From the NCBI GenBank assembly GCA_030068075.1, contig CM057833.1:47759587-47823586 (forward strand): a stretch of DNA of 64,000 nucleotides, written 5' to 3'. Positions within the stretch are counted from its first letter, which is position 1; each line of letters begins with the position of its first letter. The position numbers were made by a program, and so were the translations under genes. This DNA is from Paguma larvata. Lineage: Eukaryota > Chordata > Mammalia > Carnivora > Viverridae. Shown here piece after piece: positions 44,511 through 56,229 of this stretch. Below the pieces are notes generated by a model that was given only the letters and a program-made list of their open reading frames with translations, was not told where the DNA came from and did no database searches.

Positions 44511-44689
44511 GCATGCCCTTATAATTCCTTGTGTCTAAATGGAGACATATTTAAGAGTGAAAGAAAATGATCTTGTTTACACTAGGAAATAGGCCTTGAT
44601 GGTCACTATACTTCCAGTAAACAAAAGGGCAAGAGTAAAAGACTGAGAGAATAGTCTCATCAACCAATGACCTAGACCTTTCAAATATT

Positions 44690-44830
44690 TTATCATCTAT
44701 TATTATCGGAAACAGGTTCATTCGGATTAAATCCGTTGTCCAGGATCTCAGTGGTAGGAAACCAAAGAACTCAGATTCTAGTCCAGTTCTTTCAGACCCA
44801 AAAGCATGACCTCCATCCAATTCTCTTGCC
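44690..44830 (-). repeat. MIR fragment (antisense)
   Basis: 'ttgtccaggatctcagtggt' with AGGAAACCAAAGAACTCAG and 'ttctttcagacccaaaagca'. Confidence 0.65.
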
Positions 44831-44861
44831 CCACATTTACAAGAATATTGCCTACCTGCTA

Positions 44862-44970
44862 TAAACTGGCATGGTGATTAAAATCATGGTTTTGGAGGCA
44901 GACAAGTCTAGGTTTGAAGACTGACTATACCACTGACTGCTCACCATTTATAATATTCTCTATAGGAAAT
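44862..44970 (+). repeat. MIR head
   Basis: 'catggtgattaaaatcatgg' with TTTTGGAGGCAGACAAGTCT and 'aggtttgaagactgactata' is the sense MIR 5' part, next to an antisense MIR. Confidence 0.85.
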
Positions 44971-45079
44971 GAAGTTCTAAAATTCAAAAAGTTAACTTGT
45001 AGAATATTTTCAAAGCAAACTTTGTAAGTTAGATTCTGTCTACTCTTCTATTTTCCTATTTGTTGTGAGTCTATACCTA

Positions 45080-45440
45080 CTGGTTCACTGATCATTTTTG
45101 GAGAAGCTTTTATGTGCCAGCTAGCAAGTTTGGCATTCTGGAGCATAAAAAGATGAATCAGAAACAAAGTATACCCTCATGTAAGGTATCAGTCTAGTGA
45201 TAAAAATGGAAAGTACCCAGAAGAATATGAAAGTCAATGCAGAATGAGCTAAATTCCATAAAAGCAGAACATGGAAAACATTAAGAAATTTAAAAGGTAA
45301 CAGAGATCATTCTCACCTAAGGGGAACCAAGGAAGGCTTCATGAGCATTGGCCTTTGAGGGTGGGCTTTGATGGGGAGGTGGTTGAAGATGAGCTGACTC
45401 CACAACCAAAGACTTTGGGAAGAAGAAGCAAGGTGATGTG
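45080..45440 (-). repeat. L2 3' region (antisense)
   Basis: 'gaagcttttatgtgccagct', 'agaagaatatgaaagtcaat' and 'aaggaaggcttcatgagcat' with TGGCCTTTGAGGGTGGGC follow antisense L2 order. The 113-codon frame at 45313-45654 (-) partly lies in it. Confidence 0.65.
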
Positions 45441-45904
45441 TGGACCACAGTTGCCCTTGAGTTGGTTGCTTCAATAAAGGCCTTTGTCTTTCTATAGCCA
45501 ACATAAAGAAGTAACCACTTTTCCTGACCTGCACTTTGGATTGGCTGTCATTAGATGTTATAAGCAGCTTTGTCAGTGATGGTTTAGTGCCCTGTGAAAC
45601 TCTTAAAGAGACATGGAAGACTGACAAGATCATTAGCAAACTACACACCATCAACAGCTGCTTTCAAATGCTAACCTGTTCCCAATGCCACTCCCAGCTC
45701 AGGGTCAGTGCCTAGGGAAACTATCATAGCCCTTCTAGCAAATGGTCCACAAGGTTTCTCTAACATTTCTTTTGGAGCCTGCCCAGCTGAAGTTTACATA
45801 ATCTAAGTACTTTTCACTAAAACTCTTCAAATTCAAAACTGGCTTATTAGTGGTGTGTCATTATTGGTGGTAAGAAAAAAAACTAGTTCTTTCAATTACT
45901 TCAT
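45441..45904. other. Unassigned noncoding stretch
   Basis: No gene or nameable repeat. Confidence 0.4.
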
Positions 45905-46110
45905 AGTTTTAAGATTTATTATCTTTTTTAACTTGCTGAGCAATCCTAGAGGTTAAGAAGGCAAGGACTATTATTCCTCTTATTTTAATGGAAGAAGTAA
46001 TTGAAATCCAGAGAACTTAGTAACTTGCCAGGAACCACACAGCTAATATGGACATAATAAGGCATGACTTTCAGTTTTCAAATTCTCAGTCCTCCATTCC
46101 TTCCCACCAC
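45905..46110 (-). repeat. MIR (antisense)
   Basis: 'aggactattattcctcttat', 'agaacttagtaacttgccag' with GAACCACACAGCTAATATGG, and the end 'gtcctccattccttcccacc'. Confidence 0.9.
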
Positions 46111-47291
46111 ATCACCAAGCCTGTCCGGGAGACAGACAGGACTGCAGTCTGAGGTATTTACACTACTACAGGCATCAATTATTCACTGCATTAATGAAAA
46201 ACACCAAATAGGAAAGTCTGAGATTTAGAAAAAATTGAAAAAAAGTAATATTCTTAGTGTTTCTCCTTCCCTCTCTTCCCCAAGCAAGATAAACTCCAGA
46301 ATCAGTTGTTTTGAAGGGAGCTCTCCTGGCTATGCATTATCAGTTACCCATCCTTTAATGTGGCCGGTCTTCTGGGTACTATGAGAGACCTTACACCATT
46401 CAGCCAGATGTAATTTGATGGTTAAGCTCTCTCAAATGACCAGAAATAAACACACACATATTATATTCATAAGTTTTTTGTTTGCTTAAGAAAACATGGA
46501 AAAATAAGTTTCATTTGCTGCAGATCCCAAACTCCAGGTAGATGGGATACTGCTCAAGAACCGGGAAGCCATTCTAGTGACTGGCCTTTGCTACTGTTGC
46601 AACGGCAGTTAATGTCCATGACCTTCTCCGATGTCCACAATTATCATCATTTGACTATTCTTCTCCTGCTGCCACCAAAAAATTCCTGGCTGGTTTCCTT
46701 CCTTATTTACCCAGTTTGGTTCTGATGTCTTCTATCACCTCAAACTTTCAGTAACTCCCATCCTATATGTGCTTTATGGCTTCTGCCTTTACTACTAGTC
46801 ATTATCTTTCACTGTATGTATCCAAGTCAAGTTCACTGAGGTCAGATCTAATTGGTTCATTTGGTGATTAACATGGCTGTTGGACAGATCTATTATGCTA
46901 GGTCCTTGACTGCCCTTGAGCCAGGTATCCACCCCTGGCTCAGTCATCTGCAACCAGTCTGCTGGAATAACATGTACAAATGTCCTATGAGGAAGTAGTG
47001 CATCATAAACTCCTCTTCAACAAAATTTAAAGGAGAGTGGAGAATGGATGACTTATGAATAATATATTTACATAGAGCCTAGAGGAAAGTAAGTCAGGAG
47101 AGTAAAATAGTGCAGAAATCCTAACACTTTGAAGAGCATGATATCCAACTTCTGGCCTGATCCACTGTAGAACTTTCAGAGGAGTCATAAAGGAACATAA
47201 CATAGATTAGAAGGCTCAACCACTTTCATAACAAGAAAAAGCTAAAGGTTTTGGTGAGACTAGAAAAAATGGTGCTTTACATTTTCTGTGC
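46111..47291. other. 1.2 kb unassigned noncoding stretch
   Basis: No gene and no repeat that I can name. 46500-46980 has the feel of an old LTR or MER element, without definite landmarks. Confidence 0.35.
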
Positions 47292-47530
47292 ATGAATGGC
47301 ACGGGGTAGTGAGGAGGACGTAGACTTCAGAAACAGATAGGCACAGTTTCTACTTTTATCCAGGGAGGTACCTATATGGGCAACCTTAGATAAGCTGTAA
47401 TTTATTTATCTTGGCATTGAGAATGTAACATTTAATTTGTATGTCAGTAGTGAGGATAAATGAGGGAATATATGTAAAATCACCAGCATATAGTAAACGC
47501 CCAGAAAATGGTAATAGTCTATGTCTACCA
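47292..47530 (+). repeat. MIR SINE fossil
   Basis: 'cagaaacagataggcacagt' with TTCTACTTTTATCCAG, 'gggcaaccttagataagctg', 'gtgaggataaatgagggaat' and 'catatagtaaacgcccagaa'. Confidence 0.8.
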
Positions 47531-47789
47531 CTCAACAGTGAATGAAACACCTCATTATTAACACTCTCCTGCCTAGTATGTGGTAAGTACTTAATAAGAA
47601 TTGAACTTCTTTTAGTATTTGTATTTATTTGTGTACATAAATGGGTTATCATTTTGAATACTTTGCACGGTGAATGTTTTGAGCGAGTGTATATGTGAAC
47701 ACTGTGGAGTATCCGGAGTCCCTTGGACACAATATAAATGTATGGGAAAAAGAAAATTCTGAGAGCACCTTTTATCCACTTAAAAAAAA

Positions 47790-48250
47790 GTATATTATAT
47801 TCTCAGTGCAAAAGTAACATTTGCACATTATGAAAATATGTTGAAAAAATAGAAGTGTAAAAAGAGAAGGAGGAGAGTTCCTCTCCCAAAAGAAAACATC
47901 TGTTATTAGTGAAATATGTTTCATTATCATTTTTCTACCTTCTGAGCATACCATTGCTTATTTGTTTTATAAAGTTGTTATCTCATTGAAAATACAGTTA
48001 CTCTTCCTGCCTTTAAAATTATACCATATATTTTATTTCACATAAGCCCTTCACATTGAATCATATTTAATGTCTGGGTAATAACCCAATAAATGGAGTG
48101 TGTTGATTTACTCACACTTTCTCCCTAGCCAATGAACACTTAGGTTCTTTTTCTTTTCGTTGTTTTATTTTGTTTTGACCAACATAGTTAATGCTGCATA
48201 CAAAATAATTGCACATAACTTTGTCAACATCTTTGATTATTTTATGAGGC
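47790..48250. repeat. Probable ancient LINE 3'-UTR-type repeat
   Basis: 'gtaacatttgcacattatga' ... 'gccaatgaacacttaggttc' and 'catagttaatgctgcatac' resemble a common old mammalian repeat ('ggacatttaggttgtttcc...aatgctgcaatgaac'). Orientation and family are uncertain. Confidence 0.4.
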
Positions 48251-48754
48251 TACTTTGTGGACTGAATATGTCCCCTTAGGGACTTAAAGTGTACATTCCA
48301 CCATATCTGTGATAGGATTACGTATTTTAATATTTTGTTCCTTTTATAGTTCTTAAGTCTCCTTGTAGGGACCCTGGGGTTCTAGGCAACTCCAGCGATT
48401 CTTCTTCTGCTTCCCTGAACCTTCTACCTAATGAGATCACACAAAAGGGGAAAAATCTTCTCCTGCTTCCATATGACAGCCTATGAGATATTTGAGAACA
48501 ATCCCCACATCCTGAGACTTCATTTTACCAACAAGAGGAAATGCCTCAAACGGTGACTATTTTGGGGGGAAAATACACATTTATAACAAATGGCCCTAAA
48601 CTTGTTGCAGTAAAGTTATAAGTTTGAACATTGGGATTCCCAGAAAAAAGAAGAAGAATAAGTCTTATATCCAAAGCTTTTCACTGCTGCCTATACCATA
48701 GTTCTTCTGTGGAATCTATTCCCTATGGAATAGCTAGCAGTTGACTGCTTTTTA
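48251..48754. other. Unassigned noncoding stretch
   Basis: 48460-48560 ('atgacagcctatgagatatt...') faintly resembles a CR1/L3 3' segment. Not firm. No gene. Confidence 0.3.
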
Positions 48755-48900
48755 AGTGCATTATTCTAAGGGCTTATATTTTCTCAGTAATCCTCAATAA
48801 TGCTATCAGGCAGGTTTATGTACAAACTGCTCTTATACAGAGTTAAATCCACTTGCTCCAAAAATGAATAGAGGCAAAAGAAAATCCATATTCATTAAGC
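48755..48900 (-). repeat. Weak MIR fragment (antisense)
   Basis: 'attattctaagggcttatat' with TTTCTCAGTAATCCTCAATAA and 'ctatcaggcaggtttatgta' looks like the antisense MIR 3' half, much decayed. Confidence 0.5.
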
Positions 48901-48914
48901 CCAGATATGTTACC

Positions 48915-49355
48915 CTATGTATTCATTTTCTACTGCTGTCATAACAAACTACCACAAACATAGCACTTAGAACAGCATAAATTTATTATCTTACGTTTCT
49001 GTAGATTTGACTCTGGTACTGGTCTCAGTGGTCTAAAAAAAAAAAAAAAATTCCAGGCATCAACAAAGCTGCATTCTATTGTGTCAGGGGCCCAGGCAAA
49101 GGAGACGGCAAAAGCCTAGAGAAATTCTATGGCTGGAAATGGCACAAATGCAGGAATACAATCATGTGGTGGCTTTAAGGTTATCATGCTGTAACTGCCT
49201 CCCCTCCATCTCCCACTGGCCGATGCAAGTCCTGTGATTAACCCCTAAGCAAAAGGACAAGATTTTCCTATAGTGGGAGTGACTGCCATCACAAGGTGAA
49301 AAATCAAGGATATAGGAATAGGTAAAAAATTGGAGCCAATAATTCTACCTCTCAT
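48915..49355 (-). mobile_element. Old MaLR-type LTR (antisense)
   Basis: 'gtattcattttctactgctg' with TCATAACAAACTACCACAAA, 'agcataaatttattatctta', and the end 'ggagccaataattctacctc' match the common antisense LTR start and end. The middle is diverged and holds an A homopolymer (49034-49050). Confidence 0.65.
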
Positions 49356-49490
49356 AACATCATTGCTCACATTTTATAGATAAAGAGATTGTGGTAAAGA
49401 GAAGCTAGCTTCCTTGCCCAAGGTCATAAAACTCAAATTCAGTTTTGTTTGACTTTAAAACTCAGTCTCCATTGTTTAATACCACAAGGC
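49356..49490 (-). repeat. MIR fragment (antisense)
   Basis: 'cacattttatagataaagag', 'ctagcttccttgcccaaggt' with CATAAAACTC, and 'ctcagtctccattgtttaat'. Confidence 0.8.
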
Positions 49491-50154
49491 CTCAAGGTAC
49501 GGTCTCTGATTCATTTCCTTCCGAATACAGGAGTTTATAAATTGGTATCTAAAAATGCCTTTTGCAAACAGTCATCAGAATCTTCATTTTGCTCTTCTGC
49601 CTCCTGTTTCACTTTATCAGCCTACATTCGTAACATGGGCAGGAGCATGAAGATAAAATTGGCTCTGAAAATGAGAAAATGGATTTTCTTGCCATGCCTT
49701 TGCATTACAAATGGTCCCAGTCCACGGCAATCATGGCTGCACCTGGAACAGTGCACAGGCTCCATGAATAATCCATGTTCCTTACACACACTCCTCCCCG
49801 CAGTGCTGATTCAGCAGCTGCTCTCCTACTCTGCAAAGCAACGGCAGCATATAGGTCAGGTGAAGTGTAAGAATGAAACAAGACTCTGAACATCAGGGTT
49901 GAATCTTAAAAGCAAACAAGGGACTTAAAAATCTCATTGGAGTTTAACCAGACTGCAACGCTTGCCTTCTTAGAACATTCTGTTACCTTCAGGATTAGAC
50001 TAGACTCTTTTAATTGAGAAGAGCAGGGTTGAGGCTCAAAATTCTGCATTTCAAACTACCTTCCAGGTGATGCCGATGTTGTTAGTTAAGGACCACTACT
50101 ACAGCCTACAGCTATCTGGTTCACGAGATAATGGCCTTCACATTTTCAAATGGT
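49491..50154. other. Repeat-poor stretch with the longest plus-strand open frame start
   Basis: A 146-codon frame (49449-49889, +) begins inside the MIR and runs through unique sequence. It resembles no known protein and has no exon context, so I do not call a gene. The 49500-49900 part has balanced composition and no recognised repeat, so it could be conserved noncoding DNA or an unrecognised exon. Confidence 0.35.
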
Positions 50155-50285
50155 TGGGAGTGGGGGAATCACAAGAAGGATAATATTCCATGACATGAGA
50201 AGACTGCATGAAATTCACAATTCAGCATCCATAAATAAAGTTTTACCAGAACACATACACACAAATCTAGACTCCTTCGTGTGGC
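50155..50285. mobile_element. hAT-type MITE fragment
   Basis: 'tgaaattcacaattcagcat' with CCATAAATAAAGTTTTACCA and GAACACA is the opposite orientation of part of the MITE at 14238-14452, extended by a related sequence. Family not named. Confidence 0.5.
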
Positions 50286-50314
50286 ACTCTGGAACTTTCA
50301 TGTCACCATTTCTT

Positions 50315-50830
50315 ATCTGCTCAGGCCTTCAACCTACCATTGTCTGACCTTCCCCCTGATCCCTTTGCCCCCTCCCTTATCCTCGATGCCAGCTATACCT
50401 AAGTATTTGGACTTTCCTAAAAGCAAGCACAGTATCTAAATTCCTTTGAATTGTTGATCCCTTTTCTAGAAAACTCTTTCTTTCCTTTTGTCACTTGTGT
50501 AAATTGAATTCCTTCTTTCAGAAATAGCTCAGAAGGGGCACCTGAGTGGCTCAGTTGGTTAAGCATCCAAAACTTTGGCTCAGAGCATGATCTCACAGGT
50601 TCATGGGTTCAAGCCCCGAGTCAGGCTCTGTGCTGACAGCTCAGAACCTGGAGCCTGCTTCCGATTCTGTGTCTCCTTCCTCCCTACCCCTCTCCTGCTC
50701 ACACCGTGTGTGTGTGTCTCTCTCTCAAAAAAAATATTTTAAAAAAAAAACATTTAAAGAAAAGAAAAGAAATAGCTCAGGGGACTTGCAGAAAGACTTT
50801 CCTCACCTCACTCCTGCCCAGGCACCCAGC
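50315..50830 (+). repeat. L2 (sense) split by a SINE
   Basis: 'tctgctcaggccttcaacct', 'agaaaactctttctttcctt' and, beyond the SINE, 'aaagactttcctcacctcac' are weak sense L2 landmarks. The SINE at 50535-50767 sits inside. Confidence 0.45.
50535..50767 (+). repeat. CAN-SINE with perfect 13-bp TSD
   Basis: GGGGCACCTGAGTGGCTCAG head, 'gctgacagctcagaacctgg' block and a TGTGTGTGTGTC tail. AGAAATAGCTCAG is exact at 50520-50532 and 50768-50780. Confidence 0.98.
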
Positions 50831-51013
50831 CTACTTGGAGTCAGAGGCTTCTTATGTAGGAAACATTTTGTGCTTCTCTAGATCACTTATCAATCTAGAT
50901 TAGAATCACTACTTACTGTCAATCACACATTGAATGCTTTAACACTAACAATCTTCTTGTTCGGAGAGCACATTGTTTTTGGCATGGTGCCAAGCAGTGA
51001 TCAAATGTTTGTA
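50831..51013. other. Unassigned short gap
   Basis: Unique sequence, no gene. Confidence 0.4.
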
Positions 51014-51178
51014 AGAAAAAAAAATTGAGAATGGAAGGAAAGGAAATATAAGAGAGGAAGGAAGGAAGAAAAAAAGGGAGGGAGGAAAGGTGGGAAGAGG
51101 TAGGGAGAGGGAAGGAAGAAGGGAAAAGGATGAAGTGGGAAAGAAGGAAGGAAAAAGAGAAAAGGAGAAAAATAAAAT
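51014..51178. repeat. Degenerate polypurine (GGAA/GAAA) tract
   Basis: About 165 bp almost entirely A and G, with GGAAGGAAG words and few pyrimidines. A possible triplex-forming tract. The open frames on the other strand are the pyrimidine reading of it. Confidence 0.9.
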
Positions 51179-52066
51179 CGCCTATGAAAAAGTATCTCAT
51201 AAATGGCTTGTGGCCACATAACTACTGAGCCCTATTCACTTTCACGAGGAAAGTGCTGATGTGCATAGCTCGCTATTCTCAGGGCAATGTGTTTCCTTAA
51301 ATCCTTCTACCCCAGCAGTTCAGACTCACTAAAATCCAAATCCTTTGTAAATTCAAGCAAGAGAACTTTTTAAAGTGTGGAGCTTCTTAGCCAGTTTCTC
51401 AGTGTGCTCCAGTGCGATCGATAACCAATCCGGATGACAAATTAATGTTAAATACAGTTTGAAGAATGGTAGGGAAAAAAACGTGGTAGGAGAGGATTAG
51501 TAAAGAGCCTCACTGGAATGGTGGCCTTACAGAAGGTATAAGGACTCTGCTGTGATTCCGTGGTTAAGAGGCAAGAGGGCAAAAAGAGGGACTGTGGGTT
51601 GGTTTGGAGATTACTGATCAGTAATCTGGCAAGTAGGAGGGCCATCTGAAAATGGAATTCTCTTTTGTGCTGTAGATACTGGACTCTCGAATAACTGGAA
51701 CAAGAGTTTCCAGGTAATATTTCCAAATGCCAATTGCTGTTACGTTAGCTTCAACACCAAAACTGACTGATGTGATTACTTGATGGTTTTGAGGCCACTT
51801 TTACACTCTAATAATTGCCCTTTCTGAATTGCACCTGAGGCATTACCATACCTGATAAGGCTCTTAATTGATGTTTTAGCATAATTCCTTGGAAAACACA
51901 TCCTTGGAAAGAATAGTTTGAATAGAAGATGGATCAAATATATTCTGGGATCATTCTTTGAGTCACTATGATAAGTGCTTCTCCTACCTCCCCCCCAAAA
52001 GTCAACAACCTTATGGTATTAAGGCCTCAAAGATCTGCTAAAATTCTGGAAGTTTTGCTCTTCTAA
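51179..52066. other. Unassigned 0.9-kb noncoding stretch
   Basis: No gene or nameable repeat. A 92-codon frame at 51448-51726 (-) is unlike known proteins. Confidence 0.4.
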
Positions 52067-52105
52067 AAGAAGAAAGAAAGAAGGAAGGAAGGAAGGAAGG
52101 AAGGA

Positions 52106-52165
<60 letters not shown>

Positions 52166-52226
52166 CCGAACAAGAGAAAGAGAGAAAGGGAGGAAGGGAG
52201 GAGGGAAGGATGGGAGGAGGAAAAAA
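52067..52226. repeat. (GGAA)n(GAAA)n microsatellite and purine tract
   Basis: GAAGGAAGGAAGGAAGGAAA passes into about 20 GAAA units, then a GGGAGGAAGGGAGG end. The tetranucleotide core is likely polymorphic. Confidence 0.97.
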
Positions 52227-52334
52227 CAACAACCTTATTTTCTAGATGAAGAGGGGAGATATAACTGCTGTGATTTAGGGGTGGTTTGGGGCTGCCAAGG
52301 TCTTGAACCTAGCCTGGATTTAAAACACTACTTG

Positions 52335-52490
52335 GATTTGAGTAGAAACACCAATGAACTTAGAGCAACTTGTTGGCTGAAACTCTCTGACCCTTAACAT
52401 TTTTCATTTCTCAAAGAGGGAAAATTACTTATTTTCAGTGGACTACTGTGGGGACCTAATGAAATTTGATTTCTAAAAGACAAAGCAAAA
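52335..52490 (+). repeat. MIR fossil
   Basis: 'ctgacccttaacatttttca' with TTTCTCAAAGAGGGAAAATT and 'gactactgtggggacctaat'. Confidence 0.6.
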
Positions 52491-52582
52491 ACTAAGCTAT
52501 TTCTGTATGGCTGAAGACTTATGGGTTAAAATTATAATGTGGACTCACAGTTGAACTGAGCCAGAAAAGAGAGTAGGCACAG

Positions 52583-52955
52583 TGTATTATTCTCTTCTGG
52601 TTGCCATAACAAGGTATCATATTTGGGGGGCTTACATGACATAAATCTGTTTTCTCACAGTTCTGAGAGAGGTCCAGCAGGGTCTGTTTCTAAAGAGAAT
52701 TCCCTCCTTGGCTTTCAGATCACCTGGCCCCACAGGGTTCCTTTGAGCATGGAGAGAGAGACAGAGAGAGAGAGCTCTTTGATGTCCCTTTCTCTTCTTA
52801 TAAAGACACCAGTCCTATCAGATTAGGGGCCCACCCTGATGACCATATTTAACGTTTATCATCTCCTCAGAGGCCCTCTCTCCAAATGGTCACATTGAGG
52901 ACTAAGTCTTCAACATATGAATTTGAGGGGGAATACAAACATTTAGTCCATAACA
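52583..52955 (-). mobile_element. MaLR (MLT1/MST-type) solo LTR, antisense
   Basis: 'aatctgttttctcacagttc', 'ttcttataaagacaccagtc', 'caacatatgaatttgagggg' and 'acatttagtccataaca', with TG...CA termini. CACAG (52578-52582) and CACAT (52956-52960) give a 4-of-5 target-site duplication. An internal GA-rich run is at 52751-52773. Confidence 0.88.
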
Positions 52956-53074
52956 CACATATTACCAAAGGATCCCTCTTCCAAACTATCTTATTTTACC
53001 ATTTACAGAAATCAGACATGGGTTTGGATTCCACGGATCATGTTTTAGGCTGGTTCAAAACACCCACTTTCCAA

Positions 53075-53195
53075 AGAAGTCTTTCTCTATTCCCCTGCAG
53101 GACTAATTCCTGCCCCTCCTCATACTAGCTAGATCTGTCCTCTCCAATGGCACTTAGCTCATTATTTGTCTGTTTCTCTTGGGAGGAGTGGGCCA
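53075..53195 (+). repeat. L2 fragment (sense)
   Basis: 'tctgtcctctccaatggcac' with TTAGCTCATTATTTGTCTGT is the sense L2 region upstream of its tail. Confidence 0.55.
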
Positions 53196-54024
53196 GAAAC
53201 ATATCTTCTTTTCAATTTTATATAACCAGATTATTGGGGATTCTCACTAGGGTGTAGAAAAATATATGAATCTATTTTAACTTTTTGGCATTAATACCTT
53301 CCACTGTATTCTGATAAGTCAACCTTTCACATTTCTTTACAACACCTTGGGAAGATTTTATAATACCTAGTTATTTTTCATGACTGAAGTAAAGTTTAAA
53401 ACTTTAATCTCAAAATTGATTTAACGCTCATCTCTTCCACTTTCCCCACCTTGGGCTGTGATTCTGGATTCACAGAGTCGGGGGTCAGAGATGAGGCTGG
53501 GTGGGCTGGGTTATGAGATCCATGGAGGATATCTAATGTTCAACTCTAGGGAGCTTTTGTATGGTGTACCATATGACCTGCTCTATGTTGTCCAATACAT
53601 AATCTACACAACCATAGAGAAAAGCCCTGAATACATAGTCTTCTATATCTTCTTCTGATTCTAATTATTCTAGGGCTTGATAAGGACCCAAGAAGAATAG
53701 AGGAAGTAGGGGGTCATCATATAAGAGCAATCACATTATCAGTAAAGCGAAGCCATTTTTGATCATACTCTGATTTTGTATGGTTTATCTTCTCTTAGTG
53801 ATTCCCACAAATAATAATAATAACGATAATTGTAACAAGTAATAACTATAATTATAATGATACATAATGCTTCTTGAGCACTCACTACCACACTTCATAA
53901 ATTCTAAAATATATTTTTTCACATTTCAATATTTCTGAAACAGCAATGTGATTAATAATTGATGATGTCTCATGGTTTAATTATAAGCATTTTTTTGCTC
54001 TAACAACTGATGGCCTCTGAAAAT
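53196..54024. other. Unassigned stretch with an AAT repeat
   Basis: Unique sequence with a decayed (AAT)n at 53808-53862. No gene. Confidence 0.4.
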
Positions 54025-54200
54025 TGATGAAATACATAATGTGCAAGCCACAGTTCTAAACATTTTACATGTACTAATTCTTCTAAGATACTAATATTGT
54101 AAGATCTGCTATGGTTATTAACCCGTTTTACTGATGAAGGGACTGTGACAAGGAGGTTAGGGAAATTAGCCACAGCCACACCTCGTAGGTGGATGATATA
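54025..54200 (-). repeat. MIR (antisense)
   Basis: 'agccacagttctaaacattt' with TACATGTACTAATTC, 'ttattaacccgttttactga' with TGAAGGGACTGTG, and 'gggaaattagccacagcca'. Confidence 0.8.
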
Positions 54201-56064
54201 GTGAATGTTGCACAGATGGGATATATCTTGGGCTTTCTTGGAGTAGTGTTTGGCTTTCTCCTCACCTCCTCCACCCCTGAAGAACCCTTCAGAGAGACAC
54301 AGCCATGTTTCCTTCAGCCACAACCAGTGGTACGTTCCCCAAATGTCCTCTCTAAGTGGACGTCTTCGTGCTTGGTGGTCTCCCAAACAGCTCTGTAGCT
54401 TCTGCCACCTCTCTAGCTTTTGAGTTCCTTCACACAGAGCAGTGTGAGCTGCTATGGTCTTCCTTTTCATTGTCCATAGGACTGGACAACTATTTTTCTA
54501 TTCTCAGTCGGATAACCTTATAGTCTTTCCTTGGCTTCTTAGTTCGTTTTGCTCCAGCAAGCACCTTACATCCAGGAAACCCCATAAAGAAAAATATAGC
54601 ATTCTCTGTACCAATTAAACCTCTCATCATCCGGGTTTACTCATCAAACTCTCACAAAAACTTTCTCACCAGGTTCCCCAGACAACCAATATCCAAATAA
54701 GGCTAAAGATTCTTTAGCATAATAAGTCCATTCATCAAAATGTCAGCCCACATCTTGTAACTACTTCAGTCTCTGCAAAAGCTCCTTAGAACTACTTCAC
54801 ACTCCGCCTCCACCACTACTTCCTCTGAAGAAGGAAGGGTACTTCCTCTGAAGAAATACTGTATTTTTTACACAACTGAAAACACTATCCTTCCCTTATG
54901 TGGACCTGAGGAGAGGAGGAGTATCATCGCAACAGAGCCAATTCTGACAGCTCTTAGTAAGACAAGGCACGGAGGCCTCTACCCCCAATTTTTGATAGTC
55001 ATTTTTAAAACATGGGGAACTGGAATCTGTATCCTCAACTCAGATCCTACTTAATAATTCTGGCATTAGATGTAACCAATCAACGTTGTGCTCTATTAGT
55101 TTTTCCCTGAGTCTAAAACGGAGCAGGCAGACTTCTCTTTTAGATAACCCACTATATGGAGCATAGTTGACTGGTGGCCTCCTGTGGCCACATCCTTGGA
55201 TTCTGTGTGGTATTCATGCCAAGGCCACGCTTCCTAGAAACTGATCCCATACAATGACTAGGCATGGTAGGAAAGGTGTGAGAGCTGGGAGGCTGTTAAC
55301 GCCCCAAACAGTATTTCTCAAACGGGCAGTTCCCCAGCAGCCTAGCCAAATCATTTTCAGAATTGCTCTGATCTGAGGATCTTCTGTCCCAGTCCTCCTC
55401 TGTTTTCTCCTTTCACAGGTGTCAGACTTGAATTATGGTCTGAAAGTGCTTCCTGCCTACTTCTGCTCCTTCCTACTTATCTTTCACAAGCATCTCCCCC
55501 AATAACTCTCTTGCACATTTAATTCCCCAATCCCCAGAGAACTTACATGGACTTCCTGGCAGAGTAGGAAGTATACAATTATCTTAAGATTACACAGGTT
55601 TTTTGAATGAAATATAATTACCTCCTGAGAAAAATAAGATGTATATTCATTTTAAAATTTGACACTGACAACCACTACCTTCTTGAACCTCCCGCCTCTT
55701 CTGAGACTACATAGATCTGTATGGAGTTCAAGGATCTCAGAAGACCTTCTAAAACCAATCCATTCAGGACCTGTATTTTGTAAGATACGGTCAAAATTCT
55801 GACTGTGGTTTTCCAACCCCCGCTAAGCAGCCCCAGTTTACCGCTGGCCATATTGAACTGTTTGTGAATCCCTGGGGATACAGTGCTCTTCCTCACTTCC
55901 TTGCCTGTTCCCAAACCTTCAATTCTTCCTTGTCTTCCCTCTCTTCTCCAACTCATCCCAGATAAGAGTCAGATGAGCAGCTTCAAGCACAAGCAGCCCT
56001 TTTTGTATCCACTGTCCCTTACTCTGAACATAGATCTGTTATAAATTTACAATGTTTCTTTACA
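54201..56064. other. 1.9-kb repeat-poor noncoding stretch
   Basis: The longest interval in which I name no repeat. A 156-codon frame (54000-54470, -) includes MIR-derived sequence and resembles no protein. A 23-bp unit ACTTCCTCTGAAGAA... occurs 1.7 times in tandem (54818-54855). It could contain unannotated exons or conserved noncoding DNA. Confidence 0.35.
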
Positions 56065-56185
56065 TGAATTCCAAAAGTATGAGCCTTTTGGAGGCAGGAG
56101 CTGTGCATGACTTTTCTTAGGTTCCTAGGACCTACTACCTTGTCTGCTGCATGGTAAGCACTCAGTAAGTGTTTTGTTATTGCTG
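56065..56185 (+). repeat. L2 3' end (sense)
   Basis: 'tatgagccttttggaggcag' with GAGCTGTGCATGACTTTTCT and 'tggtaagcactcagtaagtg'. Confidence 0.75.
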
Positions 56186-56229
56186 CTACTATGGCTGCTG
56201 CAGTTTTTAATGAATTAATAGCCCACACT

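Noticed and set aside
54000..54470. 156-codon minus-strand open frame, the longest in the window
   Set aside because: Part of it is MIR sequence, the protein has no recognisable domain, and no conserved exon context is visible.
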